In this document: piece after piece, positions 29,733 to 38,085 of the stretch | Numbering within the stretch: position 1 is the stretch's first letter | How the letters are laid out: each line of letters opens with the position of its first letter | NCBI RefSeq assembly: GCF_006440735.1 | Contig: NZ_VFUA01000027.1 | Coordinates: 1 to 63,404, forward strand | Direction: 5' to 3' | Length of the DNA stretch: 63,404 nt | Source of the DNA: Mesorhizobium sp. B2-7-1 | GTDB lineage: Bacteria > Pseudomonadota > Alphaproteobacteria > Rhizobiales > Rhizobiaceae | Made by a program: the position numbers and the translations under genes | Notes under the pieces: generated by a model | The model's database searches: none | What the model was told of the DNA's origin: nothing | The model's input: the letters and a program-made list of their open reading frames with translations, nothing else

Positions 29733-30773
29733 ATGGAAGTTCGCGTTGCCAACGTGCGCAAGGAGTTCGAGCGGTTTCCGGCGCTCCATGACGTCTCGCT
29801 CGATATCAAATCGGGTGAACTGATCGCCTTGCTGGGCCCGTCCGGCTCCGGCAAGACGACGCTGCTCAGGCTGATAGCCGGGCTGGAGCGGCCGACACGG
29901 GGAAAAATCTTCTTCGGCGACGAGGACGCCTCGCAGAAGTCGATCCAGGAGCGCAATGTCGGCTTCGTCTTCCAGCATTACGCGCTGTTCCGACACATGA
30001 CGGTTGCCGACAATATCGGCTTCGGCCTGAAGGTAAGGCACGGTGCAGCAAGGCCGTCGGGGCAGGAAATCCGCCGCCGGGCGCTCGAACTGCTCGACCT
30101 CGTCCAGCTGTCGGGCCTGGAAAAACGCTATCCGGCACAGCTTTCCGGCGGTCAGCGCCAGCGCGTGGCTTTGGCCCGCGCCATGGCGATCGAGCCCAAG
30201 GTGCTTTTGCTCGACGAACCGTTCGGCGCGCTCGACGCGCAGGTCCGCCGCGAGCTGCGCCGCTGGCTGCGCGAGATCCATGACCGCACCGGCCATACGA
30301 CCGTCTTTGTCACGCATGACCAGGAAGAAGCGCTGGAGCTCGCCGACCGCGTCGTGGTCATGAGCCAGGGCCGCATCGAGCAGGTCGGCACCGCCGACGA
30401 TATCTACGACACGCCGAACTCGCCCTTCGTCTACTCCTTCATCGGCGAGTCGAGCTCGCTGCCGGTCAAGGTCGAGAACGGCGAGGTCTGGATCGCCGAC
30501 CGGCCGATCGGCTTGCAGGCGCCGCATGCGCCCCCCGGCGAGGCGGTTCTCCACTTCCGCCCGCATGACGTCGACCTGCTCGACGGCTGCAGCGGCTGCA
30601 TCGCCGGAACGGTTGCCGCCAGCCGCCGCGTTGCCGGCACCAGGCGGGTCGAGCTCGAGGTCGGCGGCGAGCGCCGGCGCGTCGAGATCGAGCTGCCGGT
30701 CGACCATCCGGCCGCGCAGAAGAGCCGCGTCGCCTTCAGGCCGCGGCGCTGGAAGCTTTTTCCCGCATCCTGA
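29733..30773 (+). CDS. cysA: Sulfate/thiosulfate ABC importer ATPase CysA
   Basis: The start is the ATG at 29733, 14 bp after cysW; the upstream extension of the frame overlaps cysW and is not coding. The 346-residue protein has Walker A GPSGSGKTT, signature LSGGQRQR, Walker B VLLLDEPFGALD and the switch histidine in VFVTHDQEEA, then a C-terminal regulatory TOBE-like domain. The family couples ATP hydrolysis to sulfate uptake. Confidence 0.95.
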   Translation: MEVRVANVRKEFERFPALHDVSLDIKSGELIALLGPSGSGKTTLLRLIAGLERPTRGKIFFGDEDASQKSIQERNVGFVFQHYALFRHMTVADNIGFGLKVRHGAARPSGQEIRRRALELLDLVQLSGLEKRYPAQLSGGQRQRVALARAMAIEPKVLLLDEPFGALDAQVRRELRRWLREIHDRTGHTTVFVTHDQEEALELADRVVVMSQGRIEQVGTADDIYDTPNSPFVYSFIGESSSLPVKVENGEVWIADRPIGLQAPHAPPGEAVLHFRPHDVDLLDGCSGCIAGTVAASRRVAGTRRVELEVGGERRRVEIELPVDHPAAQKSRVAFRPRRWKLFPAS

Positions 30774-30920
30774 ACCGTTTTCCACTCCGGCGCCCCGGCT
30801 TGACGCCATCCATGAATCCGCCTGGAAGAAAATCCTAGCAAAGAGCTGTTTTGGCGAGATTTTTTCCAGTGCTTTGCCCACCGCTCGGAGCGCGTGCCTC
30901 GTCGCACCAGGCTTTCCCGA

Positions 30921-30937
30921 CTATGGTCTCGCCATAG
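30921..30937 (+). promoter_or_regulatory. 6-bp inverted repeat ahead of the second sulfate-binding protein gene
   Basis: CTATGG, a 5-base spacer, then CCATAG form a perfect dyad 30 bp before the start. It includes the CTATNNNCTCG pattern also seen at 26825. It could be an operator of the nearby Rrf2 regulator or part of the promoter. Confidence 0.35.
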
Positions 30938-30966
30938 CTTGATGCATTTCCAAGGAGCCTGTTTTC

Positions 30967-31953
30967 ATGAAGCGTCTATTGTTCGGCATCGCAGCTGTTG
31001 CCGGCCTCGTCCTCGCGTCCTCCCAAGCCTGGTCGGCCGACAAGCTTTTGAATGCATCCTATGACGTCGGCCGCGAGCTGTTCGTCGCCGTCAACAAGGC
31101 CTTCATCGCCAAGCACCCGGGCGTCACCGTCGATCAGTCGCATGCCGGCACCTCGGCGCAGGCGCGCGCGATCGCCGAAGGTCTTGGCGCCGATGTCGTC
31201 ACCTTCAACCAGGTCACCGACGTCGATTTCCTGGTCAAGAAGGGTCTTGTCTCACCCGGCTGGCAAAAGGATTTCCCGGACAACGCCTCGCCCTTCTACT
31301 CGCTGCCGTCCTTCCTGGTCCGCGCCGGCAATCCCAAGCACATCAAGGACTGGAACGATCTGGTGCGTGACGACGTGCAGGTGATCTTCCCGAACCCGAA
31401 GACGTCCGGCAATGCGCGCTACACCTACCTCGCCGCCACCGCCTACGCCAAGGAAGCCTTCAAGGGCGACGACGCCAAGGCGAAGGAGTTCATCACCAAG
31501 CTCTTCAACAACGTGCCGATCTTCGACACCGGCGGCCGCGCCGCCACCACCACCTTCGTCCAGCGTGAGATCGGCGACGTGCTGATCACCTTCGAGTCGG
31601 AGACGCGCGGTATCCGCAAGGAATACGGCGACGACAAGTTCGAACAGGTCACGCCTTCGGTCAGCCTGCTGGCCGAGTTCCCCGTGGCGGTCGTCGACAA
31701 GGTCGCCGACGAGCACGGCAGCCGCGACCTCGCCAAGTCCTATCTCGACTTCCTCTACACGGCCGACGGCCAGGAGATTGCCGCCGAGAACGGTCTGCGG
31801 GTTCGCGACGCGACGGTCGCCGCCAGGCACAAGGCCGACTTCCCGGATGTCCGGCTGCTGACTGTCGAGGAAGTCTTCGGCGGCTGGGACAAAGTACAGA
31901 AGGAGCATTTCGCCGCCGGCGGACTGCTCGATCAGGCCTATGGCAGCCGCTGA
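30967..31953 (+). CDS. Periplasmic sulfate-binding protein, second copy
   Basis: The 328-residue product has a Sec signal (LLFGIAAVAGLVLASSQAWSA) and the same family landmarks as the first copy (LNASYDVGRELFVAVNKAF, DQSHAGTSAQARAIAEGL, NPKTSGNARYTYLAATA). It lies 193 bp after cysA with its own AAGGAG ribosome site, so it may have its own promoter. A stem-loop follows the stop. The divergence from copy 1 is large, so this is not a recent duplication. It may serve thiosulfate or a different sulfate affinity range. Confidence 0.92.
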   Translation: MKRLLFGIAAVAGLVLASSQAWSADKLLNASYDVGRELFVAVNKAFIAKHPGVTVDQSHAGTSAQARAIAEGLGADVVTFNQVTDVDFLVKKGLVSPGWQKDFPDNASPFYSLPSFLVRAGNPKHIKDWNDLVRDDVQVIFPNPKTSGNARYTYLAATAYAKEAFKGDDAKAKEFITKLFNNVPIFDTGGRAATTTFVQREIGDVLITFESETRGIRKEYGDDKFEQVTPSVSLLAEFPVAVVDKVADEHGSRDLAKSYLDFLYTADGQEIAAENGLRVRDATVAARHKADFPDVRLLTVEEVFGGWDKVQKEHFAAGGLLDQAYGSR

Positions 31954-31977
31954 ACCGCTATACAATCAGGAAGCGCA

Positions 31978-32002
31978 GGAAAGCCGGCTTTAGCCGGCTT
32001 CC
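31978..32002 (+). terminator. Stem-loop after the sulfate cluster
   Basis: AAGCCGGC, loop TTTA, GCCGGCTT form a perfect 8-bp stem extended by flanking GGA and TCC with a bulge, 25 bases past the stop. The T-run after it is weak, so termination may be partial. Confidence 0.6.
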
Positions 32003-32188
32003 TCATTTAAGCCGGCCGGCATTTCGCGGGGGAAATCTGGCGTCCAACGTGAAAAACGTTACGAAGAATCAACGCGTTTGTGCCTAAGCTGCCGGGCAAA
32101 TTGTTGGGCCAGGCGGTCAACTGTCATGATTTGCACACAAACAACCGCCAGATGCAGGCGCATTGGGGTTTGATGGACTGAATCGGGC

Positions 32189-32638
32189 ATGCTGACCAAA
32201 AAAGGCAAATACGGCCTCAAGGCCCTCGTGCATCTTTCCAGCCTGCCGGCTGGCCAGCTTGCATTCGTCAACGACATCGCTGTCGCCAACAACATCCCGA
32301 AGAAATTCCTGGATGCGATTCTGGGCGAGTTGCGCAATGCCGGTTTCGTCCAGAGCCGCAAAGGCAAGGAAGGCGGCTACCGCCTCGCCCGGCCTGCTTC
32401 CGAGATCAAGATCGGCCATGTCGTGCGCGTGCTCGACGGCCCGCTGGCGCCGATCCCCTGCGCCAGCCGCACGCAATACCAGCGCTGCGAGGATTGCGAC
32501 GAGGCCACCTGCCAGGTCCGCCACATGATGCTGGAAGTGCGCCAGGCGATCGCCGAGGTGCTCGACAACCGCAGCCTCGCCGCCATGCGCGACGCCGACA
32601 ACGACGATTTTCCAGCGGAGCTCACCTCTCAGATTTGA
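32189..32638 (+). CDS. Rrf2-family transcription regulator with four clustered cysteines
   Basis: The 149-residue protein has the winged-helix start of Rrf2 proteins (MLTKKGKYGLKALVHLS), a recognition region (NIPKKFLDAILGELRNAGFV), the wing GKEGGYRLARP, and four cysteines at residues 91, 100, 103 and 108. In this family such cysteines often bind an iron-sulfur cluster or sense cysteine status (IscR, NsrR, RirA, CymR). It follows the sulfate importer genes by 235 bp and is a plausible regulator of them. The spacing of the cysteines differs from the three-cysteine IscR pattern, so I do not assign a name. Confidence 0.88.
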   Translation: MLTKKGKYGLKALVHLSSLPAGQLAFVNDIAVANNIPKKFLDAILGELRNAGFVQSRKGKEGGYRLARPASEIKIGHVVRVLDGPLAPIPCASRTQYQRCEDCDEATCQVRHMMLEVRQAIAEVLDNRSLAAMRDADNDDFPAELTSQI

Positions 32639-32801
32639 GGCAATTCGAGCAAGCGGTAGCGGCCGGGTTCCGCCCTTCGCCTCAGCCTTCCGTCCGCAAT
32701 TGCGCCCAGCGACAAGTCGCCCGCCGGCCTTGTCGCCCTCGGTTGCCAGTCTACGGCGGACGCAGTAAAGCGGCTGGGAGGATGAAACAGGGCTCTGACG
32801 C

Positions 32802-33947
32802 ATGAGGCTGCCTTGGCTTGGCAATTCCCGCAGGGCCAGCCGGCAACCGACGTCGAACGACCTCTATCACACCGAGATTACTGCCGACGTTCCGGTGCCG
32901 GAGCGCAACGAGTCGGTTCGTTTCTTCAGCCGCAAGGTTATCCGCCCCGGAAAACTGCGCCGCTTCACCAATCGGGATCTGCGCGAGAGCCTGCTTTCCT
33001 GTTTCTATCTCGGCGTAGCGGCGATGCTGCCGGTGTCCTGGTGGGGACCCATCTGCGGCTGGGTGTCCGGGCTCAGGCGCAAGCGCCACTTTCGCAAGGA
33101 ATTTGCCCGCTACGACATCGCGGTGAAGGCCGTGCTCGGCAATGCCGCCGACACGAAAAGCATGTTCGAGGCGCAACTCACCGCCGTTCACCGCAGGCGG
33201 CTGACGCTTGCGGCGCATCTCGTCGCCTGCTGGCGCTGGTCGCCGGCGATCCGGCTGGAAGGCCTCGAAGCGCTGCAACAAGCCTTGCGCAACGGGCGCG
33301 GCGCGATCGTATGGTGCGACCAGTTCACGGCGCAGACGATCATGGGCAAGCGCGCCCTGCATGAGGCGGGCGTCGATGCCCATCAGGTGAGCGCGCAGTA
33401 TCACGGCTTCTCGCCGAGCCAATTCGGCTACCGCGTGATCAACCCGCCATTGGTCAAGGTCGAGAACCGCTTCCTGAAAAGCCGGATCGTCTTTGAGCGC
33501 ACCGACGCCTATCAGGTGACCACGCGCATCCAGAAAACCCTGAAGGCAAACGGCGTTGTGCTGATGACCAACACCGCCTATGCCGGCTCCGCCTTCACCG
33601 AGGCCGCCATGGGCGAGCGCGGCTGGACCCACCTCGCCTCGGCGCCGGCAAACTTCGCCGCGCGCGCGGGTGCCGCGCTGTTCCACATGGCGACCATCGA
33701 GACGGTGCCTTTTCGCCAGTATCGGTCGATCGTCAGCGAGCTGAGCGCGGGTCCGCAGGCGTCGGCTTCGCCGGCAAGAGACACGGCGGCGAAGAACCTC
33801 GCTGTCCAGGCGCGATACATCCTGTCGAAGCGCGACCATATGCTCGAAACGCTCGGACTCTGTCCGGAGCAGATGATGGCCTGGTCGAGCGCCGTGCGGC
33901 TGACCGAGCGGCCAACCGAGGCCGCGATCGGCAACGACGGCGCATGA
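32802..33947 (+). CDS. LpxL/HtrB-like acyltransferase-fold protein lacking the usual catalytic histidine
   Basis: The 381-residue product has a central region resembling lipid A lauroyl acyltransferases: LEALQQALRNGRGAIVW, then a substrate-like region (YRVINPPLVKVENRFLK), and a later GVVLMTNTAYAGS block that aligns with the second conserved block of the family. The first block in true enzymes has a His-X4-Asp, but here the equivalent reads VWCDQFTAQTIMG, with no histidine. A hydrophobic stretch near residues 65-82 (LLSCFYLGVAAMLPVSWW) could anchor it to the inner membrane. The lack of the histidine suggests a different reaction or a non-enzymatic role. The assignment rests on fold-like pattern only. 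Confidence 0.5.
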   Translation: MRLPWLGNSRRASRQPTSNDLYHTEITADVPVPERNESVRFFSRKVIRPGKLRRFTNRDLRESLLSCFYLGVAAMLPVSWWGPICGWVSGLRRKRHFRKEFARYDIAVKAVLGNAADTKSMFEAQLTAVHRRRLTLAAHLVACWRWSPAIRLEGLEALQQALRNGRGAIVWCDQFTAQTIMGKRALHEAGVDAHQVSAQYHGFSPSQFGYRVINPPLVKVENRFLKSRIVFERTDAYQVTTRIQKTLKANGVVLMTNTAYAGSAFTEAAMGERGWTHLASAPANFAARAGAALFHMATIETVPFRQYRSIVSELSAGPQASASPARDTAAKNLAVQARYILSKRDHMLETLGLCPEQMMAWSSAVRLTERPTEAAIGNDGA

Positions 33948-33959
33948 ATACCAACTGAC

Positions 33960-34463
33960 CTAGCTGACGACCGCTTTTAGGATCCCGGCAACACTTCGCG
34001 TTCCGTCGACCGTCACGGCCCGTTCGTCGACCGCAGGCTCTTCTAGCGTGGCGAACTGGCTGTCGACCAGGCTTGCCGGCATGAAATGGGCCTTGCGGTT
34101 GGCGACCCGGCGCCAGGCGGTCTCGCGATCGATCTTCAGATAGAGGAAGACCGTGCCGGGGCAGAAGCGGCTCAGCCGGTCTCGGTAGGCGCGCTTCAGC
34201 GCCGAGCACGCCGCCACCGCCTTTCGTCCATCGGCAACGGAGGTCGCGATACGCTCGCCTATGGCGTCGAGCCAGCCCGCGCGCAACGTATCCGTCAGCG
34301 GCTCGCCGCGCGCCATGCGCGCGACATTCCCCGGCGGATGCAACCGGTCTCCTTCGATGAAGTCGGCGCCCAACGCCTTGGCGAGCGCCTCGCCGACGGC
34401 CGTCTTGCCGCAACCGGCAACACCCATCACGACGATGGCCGGCGCCGTCCGAAGATCGTTCAT
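33960..34463 (-). CDS. gntK: Gluconokinase
   Basis: The true start is the ATG at 34463; the frame stays open further upstream through the permease gene. The 167-residue enzyme has the P-loop VMGVAGCGKTAVGEALA, the substrate segment FIEGDRLHPPGNVARMARG and the later ALKRAYRDRLS typical of small GntK kinases, which phosphorylate gluconate to 6-phosphogluconate. It is the last gene of the sugar importer operon, 44 bp after the second permease, so the importer probably brings in gluconate or an aldose that is oxidised to it. Confidence 0.92.
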   Translation of the reverse strand: MNDLRTAPAIVVMGVAGCGKTAVGEALAKALGADFIEGDRLHPPGNVARMARGEPLTDTLRAGWLDAIGERIATSVADGRKAVAACSALKRAYRDRLSRFCPGTVFLYLKIDRETAWRRVANRKAHFMPASLVDSQFATLEEPAVDERAVTVDGTRSVAGILKAVVS

Positions 34464-34507
34464 GCGAAGCTCCGGGATCTGCGGTCTTGCCCTCGCCTCA
34501 TCCACGG

Positions 34508-35494
34508 TCAGCGGCTTGCCGGCGCGCGCCCGTAGAGCAGAAGCATGGCGACGATGACGACACCATAGATGATCTGCCGCCCCGCTTCCGGCATCTGCAT
34601 GACCGAGAGGATGGATTGCAACAGCGTGATCAGGATCACGCCGGCCACGGTGCCCAGATAGGAGCCACGCCCGCCCAGGATCGACGTGCCGCCCAGCACG
34701 ACGGCGGCGATCGACGGCAGGAGATAGGCATCGCCCATCGACTGCGCCGCCTTGGATGCATAGCCGGCCAGAAGCACGCCGCCAAAGGCCGACAGCCCGC
34801 CGGAGACGGCGAAGGCGATCAGCACGATACGGCGCGTGTCGATGCCGGAAAGGTAGGCGGCGCGCTCGCGATTGCCGATACCGTAGACGGCGCGGCCGAA
34901 GCTGGTGCGGGTCAGCACGAAGACCATCGCAGCGCCGATCAGCGCCCAGATGATGACGGCGTTGGGAACGCCCGGAATGGTGAAGCCGGTGGCGAGATAG
35001 CGCATCGCCGCCGTCGCCGAATCCTGCGGCGAGAAGCCGCCAGTGTAGACCACCATCAGCCCTTGCGCGACGGCGTTGGTGGCCAAAGTGATGATCATCG
35101 AGGGGATGCGCAGATAGGCGACACCGATGCCGTTGACGACGCCGATCGCCACGCCGCACAGGACGCCGAATGGGATGGCGAGAGCAACGCCGACCGGCCC
35201 GTAGGCGGCGGCCGCGCAGGCCATCATGGCGCCGGCGGCCACGGCCCATGGCACGGAGAGGTCGATCTGGCCAAGCAGGATGACCAGCATCATGCCGGTG
35301 GCGATGACGCCGAGGAAGGACGCGACCTTCAACTGCTGCAGCAGATATTCCGGCGACAGGAAGCTGCGCGAATAGAGGCTGCCGAGCAGGAGCAGGATCA
35401 CGATGCAGGCAAAGGCCGTGAGCACCGCCGGATCGGCGCGGCGGATGAATTTCGGCATGCGGCCGGCGATGCCGCCAAGCGTCGTTTCGCTCAC
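34508..35494 (-). CDS. Sugar ABC importer permease 2 (RbsC/YjfF type)
   Basis: A membrane permease of about 328 residues with the branched-chain/ribose permease pattern (GQIDLSVPWAVAAGAMMAC, NGIGVAYLRIPSMIITLATN, GTSILGGRGSYLGTVAG). I prefer the GTG at 35494, because it overlaps the stop of the preceding permease as GTGA, over the GTG at 35503. Two different permeases next to one double-domain ATPase is the arrangement of the E. coli YtfQRT-YjfF galactofuranose importer. Confidence 0.88.
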   Translation of the reverse strand: MSETTLGGIAGRMPKFIRRADPAVLTAFACIVILLLLGSLYSRSFLSPEYLLQQLKVASFLGVIATGMMLVILLGQIDLSVPWAVAAGAMMACAAAAYGPVGVALAIPFGVLCGVAIGVVNGIGVAYLRIPSMIITLATNAVAQGLMVVYTGGFSPQDSATAAMRYLATGFTIPGVPNAVIIWALIGAAMVFVLTRTSFGRAVYGIGNRERAAYLSGIDTRRIVLIAFAVSGGLSAFGGVLLAGYASKAAQSMGDAYLLPSIAAVVLGGTSILGGRGSYLGTVAGVILITLLQSILSVMQMPEAGRQIIYGVVIVAMLLLYGRAPASR

Positions 35495-36471
35495 AGGAAC
35501 CACTCCAACCGGTTGCGCACCCGAAACAGCGCGAAAGCGCCGAGGCTGACCGCGATCAACAGGATAACGCCCTGGAACAACGGCTGCCAGAGCGGATCGA
35601 AGTCGAAGACGAACAACAGGTCGCCGATGGTGCGGAAGGCAAGCGCGCCGAAGATCGCGCCGATGGCGCTGCCCTTGCCGCCGAACAGCGACACCCCGCC
35701 AAGCACGACGGCCGCGATCGAGAACAGCGTGTAGGCGTTGCCGCTCGCATAGGCCGCCTCGCCCGTATAGGTGAAAAAGGTCAGGAACAGGCCGCCGACC
35801 GAGGCCAGCAGGCCTGCCAGCGCATAGGCGATGAACTTGCCGCGCCGGATCGGCACGCCGGACATATAGGCTGCCGTTTCCGACGAGCCCGCGGCGTAAG
35901 CCGCGCGGCCGAACTCCGAGCGGCTGAACGGCACCCAGACGACCAGCACGACGATCAAGAGCGCGACCAGCGAGGTCGGGATCACGTCGAACAGCTTTCC
36001 CGTCAGCGCGTCGGCCAGGTCCTCATTGACCGATCCGCCCGGAAACGGCCGCAGCAAAAGACCAATGCCGTAATAGACGGCACCCGTGGCAATGGTGGCG
36101 ACGATCGGCTGCAGGCGTCCATAGATGACGATGGCGCCGTTGATCGCCCCGCAGACCAGCCCCGCCGCCAGGACCGCGATCACGCCGAGCGTGGTCTCCA
36201 GCGGCGTGCCGACCACCAGCCAGGACGCCAGGCAGTTGGTGAGGAGCAGGATCATGCCGACCGACAGGTCGATGCCGGCGGTGATCACCACCAGCGTCTG
36301 CGCCATGGCGACGAAGGCCAGAAGCACGCCCTTGTTGGCTGCTGTCTGCACGACATTGGCGGTGAACCCCGCGGGATGGTTCGTCGTGTAGATGATGAAC
36401 ATGACGATGAAGATGCCGAGCGCCAGCAGCGCCCCGCGCTGCTCGGCCAGTAAGTAGCGCCAATCCTTCAC
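35491..36471 (-). CDS. Sugar ABC importer permease 1 (RbsC/YtfT type)
   Basis: The 326-residue product has the ribose-permease landmarks TAGIDLSVGMILLLTNCLAS, GRLQPIVATIATGAVYYG and GGVSLFGGKGSAIGAIFG. It starts at a GTG that overlaps the ATPase stop as GTGA, and its own stop overlaps the next permease start. The tight coupling argues for equal production of both permeases, likely as a heterodimer. Confidence 0.9.
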   Translation of the reverse strand: MKDWRYLLAEQRGALLALGIFIVMFIIYTTNHPAGFTANVVQTAANKGVLLAFVAMAQTLVVITAGIDLSVGMILLLTNCLASWLVVGTPLETTLGVIAVLAAGLVCGAINGAIVIYGRLQPIVATIATGAVYYGIGLLLRPFPGGSVNEDLADALTGKLFDVIPTSLVALLIVVLVVWVPFSRSEFGRAAYAAGSSETAAYMSGVPIRRGKFIAYALAGLLASVGGLFLTFFTYTGEAAYASGNAYTLFSIAAVVLGGVSLFGGKGSAIGAIFGALAFRTIGDLLFVFDFDPLWQPLFQGVILLIAVSLGAFALFRVRNRLEWFL

Positions 36472-38012
36472 GCGCCCGCTCCCTGCTTCATGTCGGCGCC
36501 ATCGCCGTGGATGTTGAGCGCGCTGGCGATCAGCGCGTGCTCGGTGATGTCGGCGCCGACGAGCTCGCGCTTGACGCTGCCATCATAGAGCACGAGCACG
36601 CGGTCGCAGCAGCCGATCAGTTCGTCATAATCGGTCGAATAGAACAGGATGGCGGCGCCGGCATCCGCCAGCTTGCGCATCAATTGGTAGATCTCCTGCT
36701 TGGTGCCGACATCGATGCCGCGCGTCGGATCGTTGAGAAGGATGATGCGCGGTTGCCGCATCAGCCATTTGGCGATGACGACTTTCTGCTGGTTACCGCC
36801 CGAGAGCGCGCCGACGGGAATGTCGAGCCCCGCCGTTTTGATCGCCAGCAGTCCGACCATGTCGTCGATCAGGCGCTGCTCGGCGGCGCGATCGATGATG
36901 CCGCCCTTGGCCAGCCGGTCGAGGGCCGCGAAGGAGAGGTTTTCGCGCACCGTCATCGGCAGCATCAACCCCTCGGTCTTGCGATCCTCGGGGATCAGCG
37001 CCATGCCGACGCGCTCGTCGCTGGCGGCGCGCGGGCTGGAGATGGAAGCCGGCTTGCCGTCGATCAGCACCTCGCCGCGCAAGCCGCGCAGCACGCCGAA
37101 AAAGGCAAGCAGCAATTCGCGCTGCCCCTGCCCGTCGAGACCGCCCAGGCCGACGACCTCGCCGGCCTTGACGCTCAGCGAAATATTGTCCAGCCGGTCG
37201 GCCCAGGAGAGATTGCGCGCTTCGAGCACCGGCGTGGCGGCCGGAGCGGCGACGGGTTTCGGCGGGAAGATGTGGCTGTATTCGCGGCCGATCATCAGCT
37301 CGACCACTTCATTGTCGCTCTTCGATCCGGCCGGGTAGCTCGCGACGTTGCGGCCGTTGCGGAACACCGTGCAATGGTCGGCGAGCTCGGCGATCTCGTT
37401 CATGCGGTGCGAGATGTAGAGCAGCGCCAGTCCTTCCGCGCGCAGCCGCTTCAGCACCTCGAAGACCTTGGCGACATCCGCCGCCGTCAGCGCCGAGGTC
37501 GCTTCGTCGAGGATCAGGATGCGCGGCTTGCGGGCCAGCGCCTTGGCGATCTCCACCATCTGCCGGCGCGACAGCGGCAGGTCCTTGACCAGGGCGCGCG
37601 GATGGATGTCGGAAGCGCCGGCGCGTGCCAGCGCTTCTTCAGCGATCTGCCGCTGCGCCTTGCGGTCGATCATGCCGAAGCGCTTCGGCGGATCGGAAAT
37701 GACGATGTTGTCGGCGACGCTCAATTCCGGGACGAGCGAAAGTTCCTGGAAGATGCAGACGATGCCGGCCTGGTTGGCGGCGGCCGGCGAGGCGAAACTC
37801 ACCTCGCGCCCGTCCAGCGTCATGCGGCCTTCGTCGGGCGCCACGACGCCCGCCATGGTCTTGATCAGCGTCGACTTGCCGGCGCCGTTCTCACCGAGAA
37901 TGGCGTGGATGCTGCCGGCGGTAACTTCAAGATCGGCCTTTTCCAAGGCCCTTACGCCGCCATAGCGCTTGGATATGCCTTCCATGCGGAAGAGCGGGAC
38001 CGCACCGTCCAT
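36468..38012 (-). CDS. Sugar ABC importer double-domain ATPase (RbsA/MglA/YtfR type)
   Basis: Two ATPase domains are present: the first with GENGAGKST, a PLSRRQMVEIAKAL signature region and ILILDEATSAL; the second has the degenerate Walker A (GLDGQGQRELL) usual for the family, signature LSGGNQQKVVIAK and ILLNDPTRGIDVG. I choose the ATG at 38012, which has GGAGG four bases upstream, over the in-frame start at 38036. The product is 514 residues, normal for the family. It powers the two permeases that follow. Confidence 0.93.
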   Translation of the reverse strand: MDGAVPLFRMEGISKRYGGVRALEKADLEVTAGSIHAILGENGAGKSTLIKTMAGVVAPDEGRMTLDGREVSFASPAAANQAGIVCIFQELSLVPELSVADNIVISDPPKRFGMIDRKAQRQIAEEALARAGASDIHPRALVKDLPLSRRQMVEIAKALARKPRILILDEATSALTAADVAKVFEVLKRLRAEGLALLYISHRMNEIAELADHCTVFRNGRNVASYPAGSKSDNEVVELMIGREYSHIFPPKPVAAPAATPVLEARNLSWADRLDNISLSVKAGEVVGLGGLDGQGQRELLLAFFGVLRGLRGEVLIDGKPASISSPRAASDERVGMALIPEDRKTEGLMLPMTVRENLSFAALDRLAKGGIIDRAAEQRLIDDMVGLLAIKTAGLDIPVGALSGGNQQKVVIAKWLMRQPRIILLNDPTRGIDVGTKQEIYQLMRKLADAGAAILFYSTDYDELIGCCDRVLVLYDGSVKRELVGADITEHALIASALNIHGDGADMKQGAGA

Positions 38013-38085
38013 TGAGCCTCCAGGTGATATCTGCATGAGGCGGCGCCGCGGCTGATCCGCGGCGCCAGGTCATCGATTTGGAAGC

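Noticed and set aside
34464..35249. An N-terminal extension of gluconokinase.
   Set aside because: It is antisense-free but out of frame within the permease gene and lacks likeness to kinases; the P-loop starts right after the ATG at 34463.
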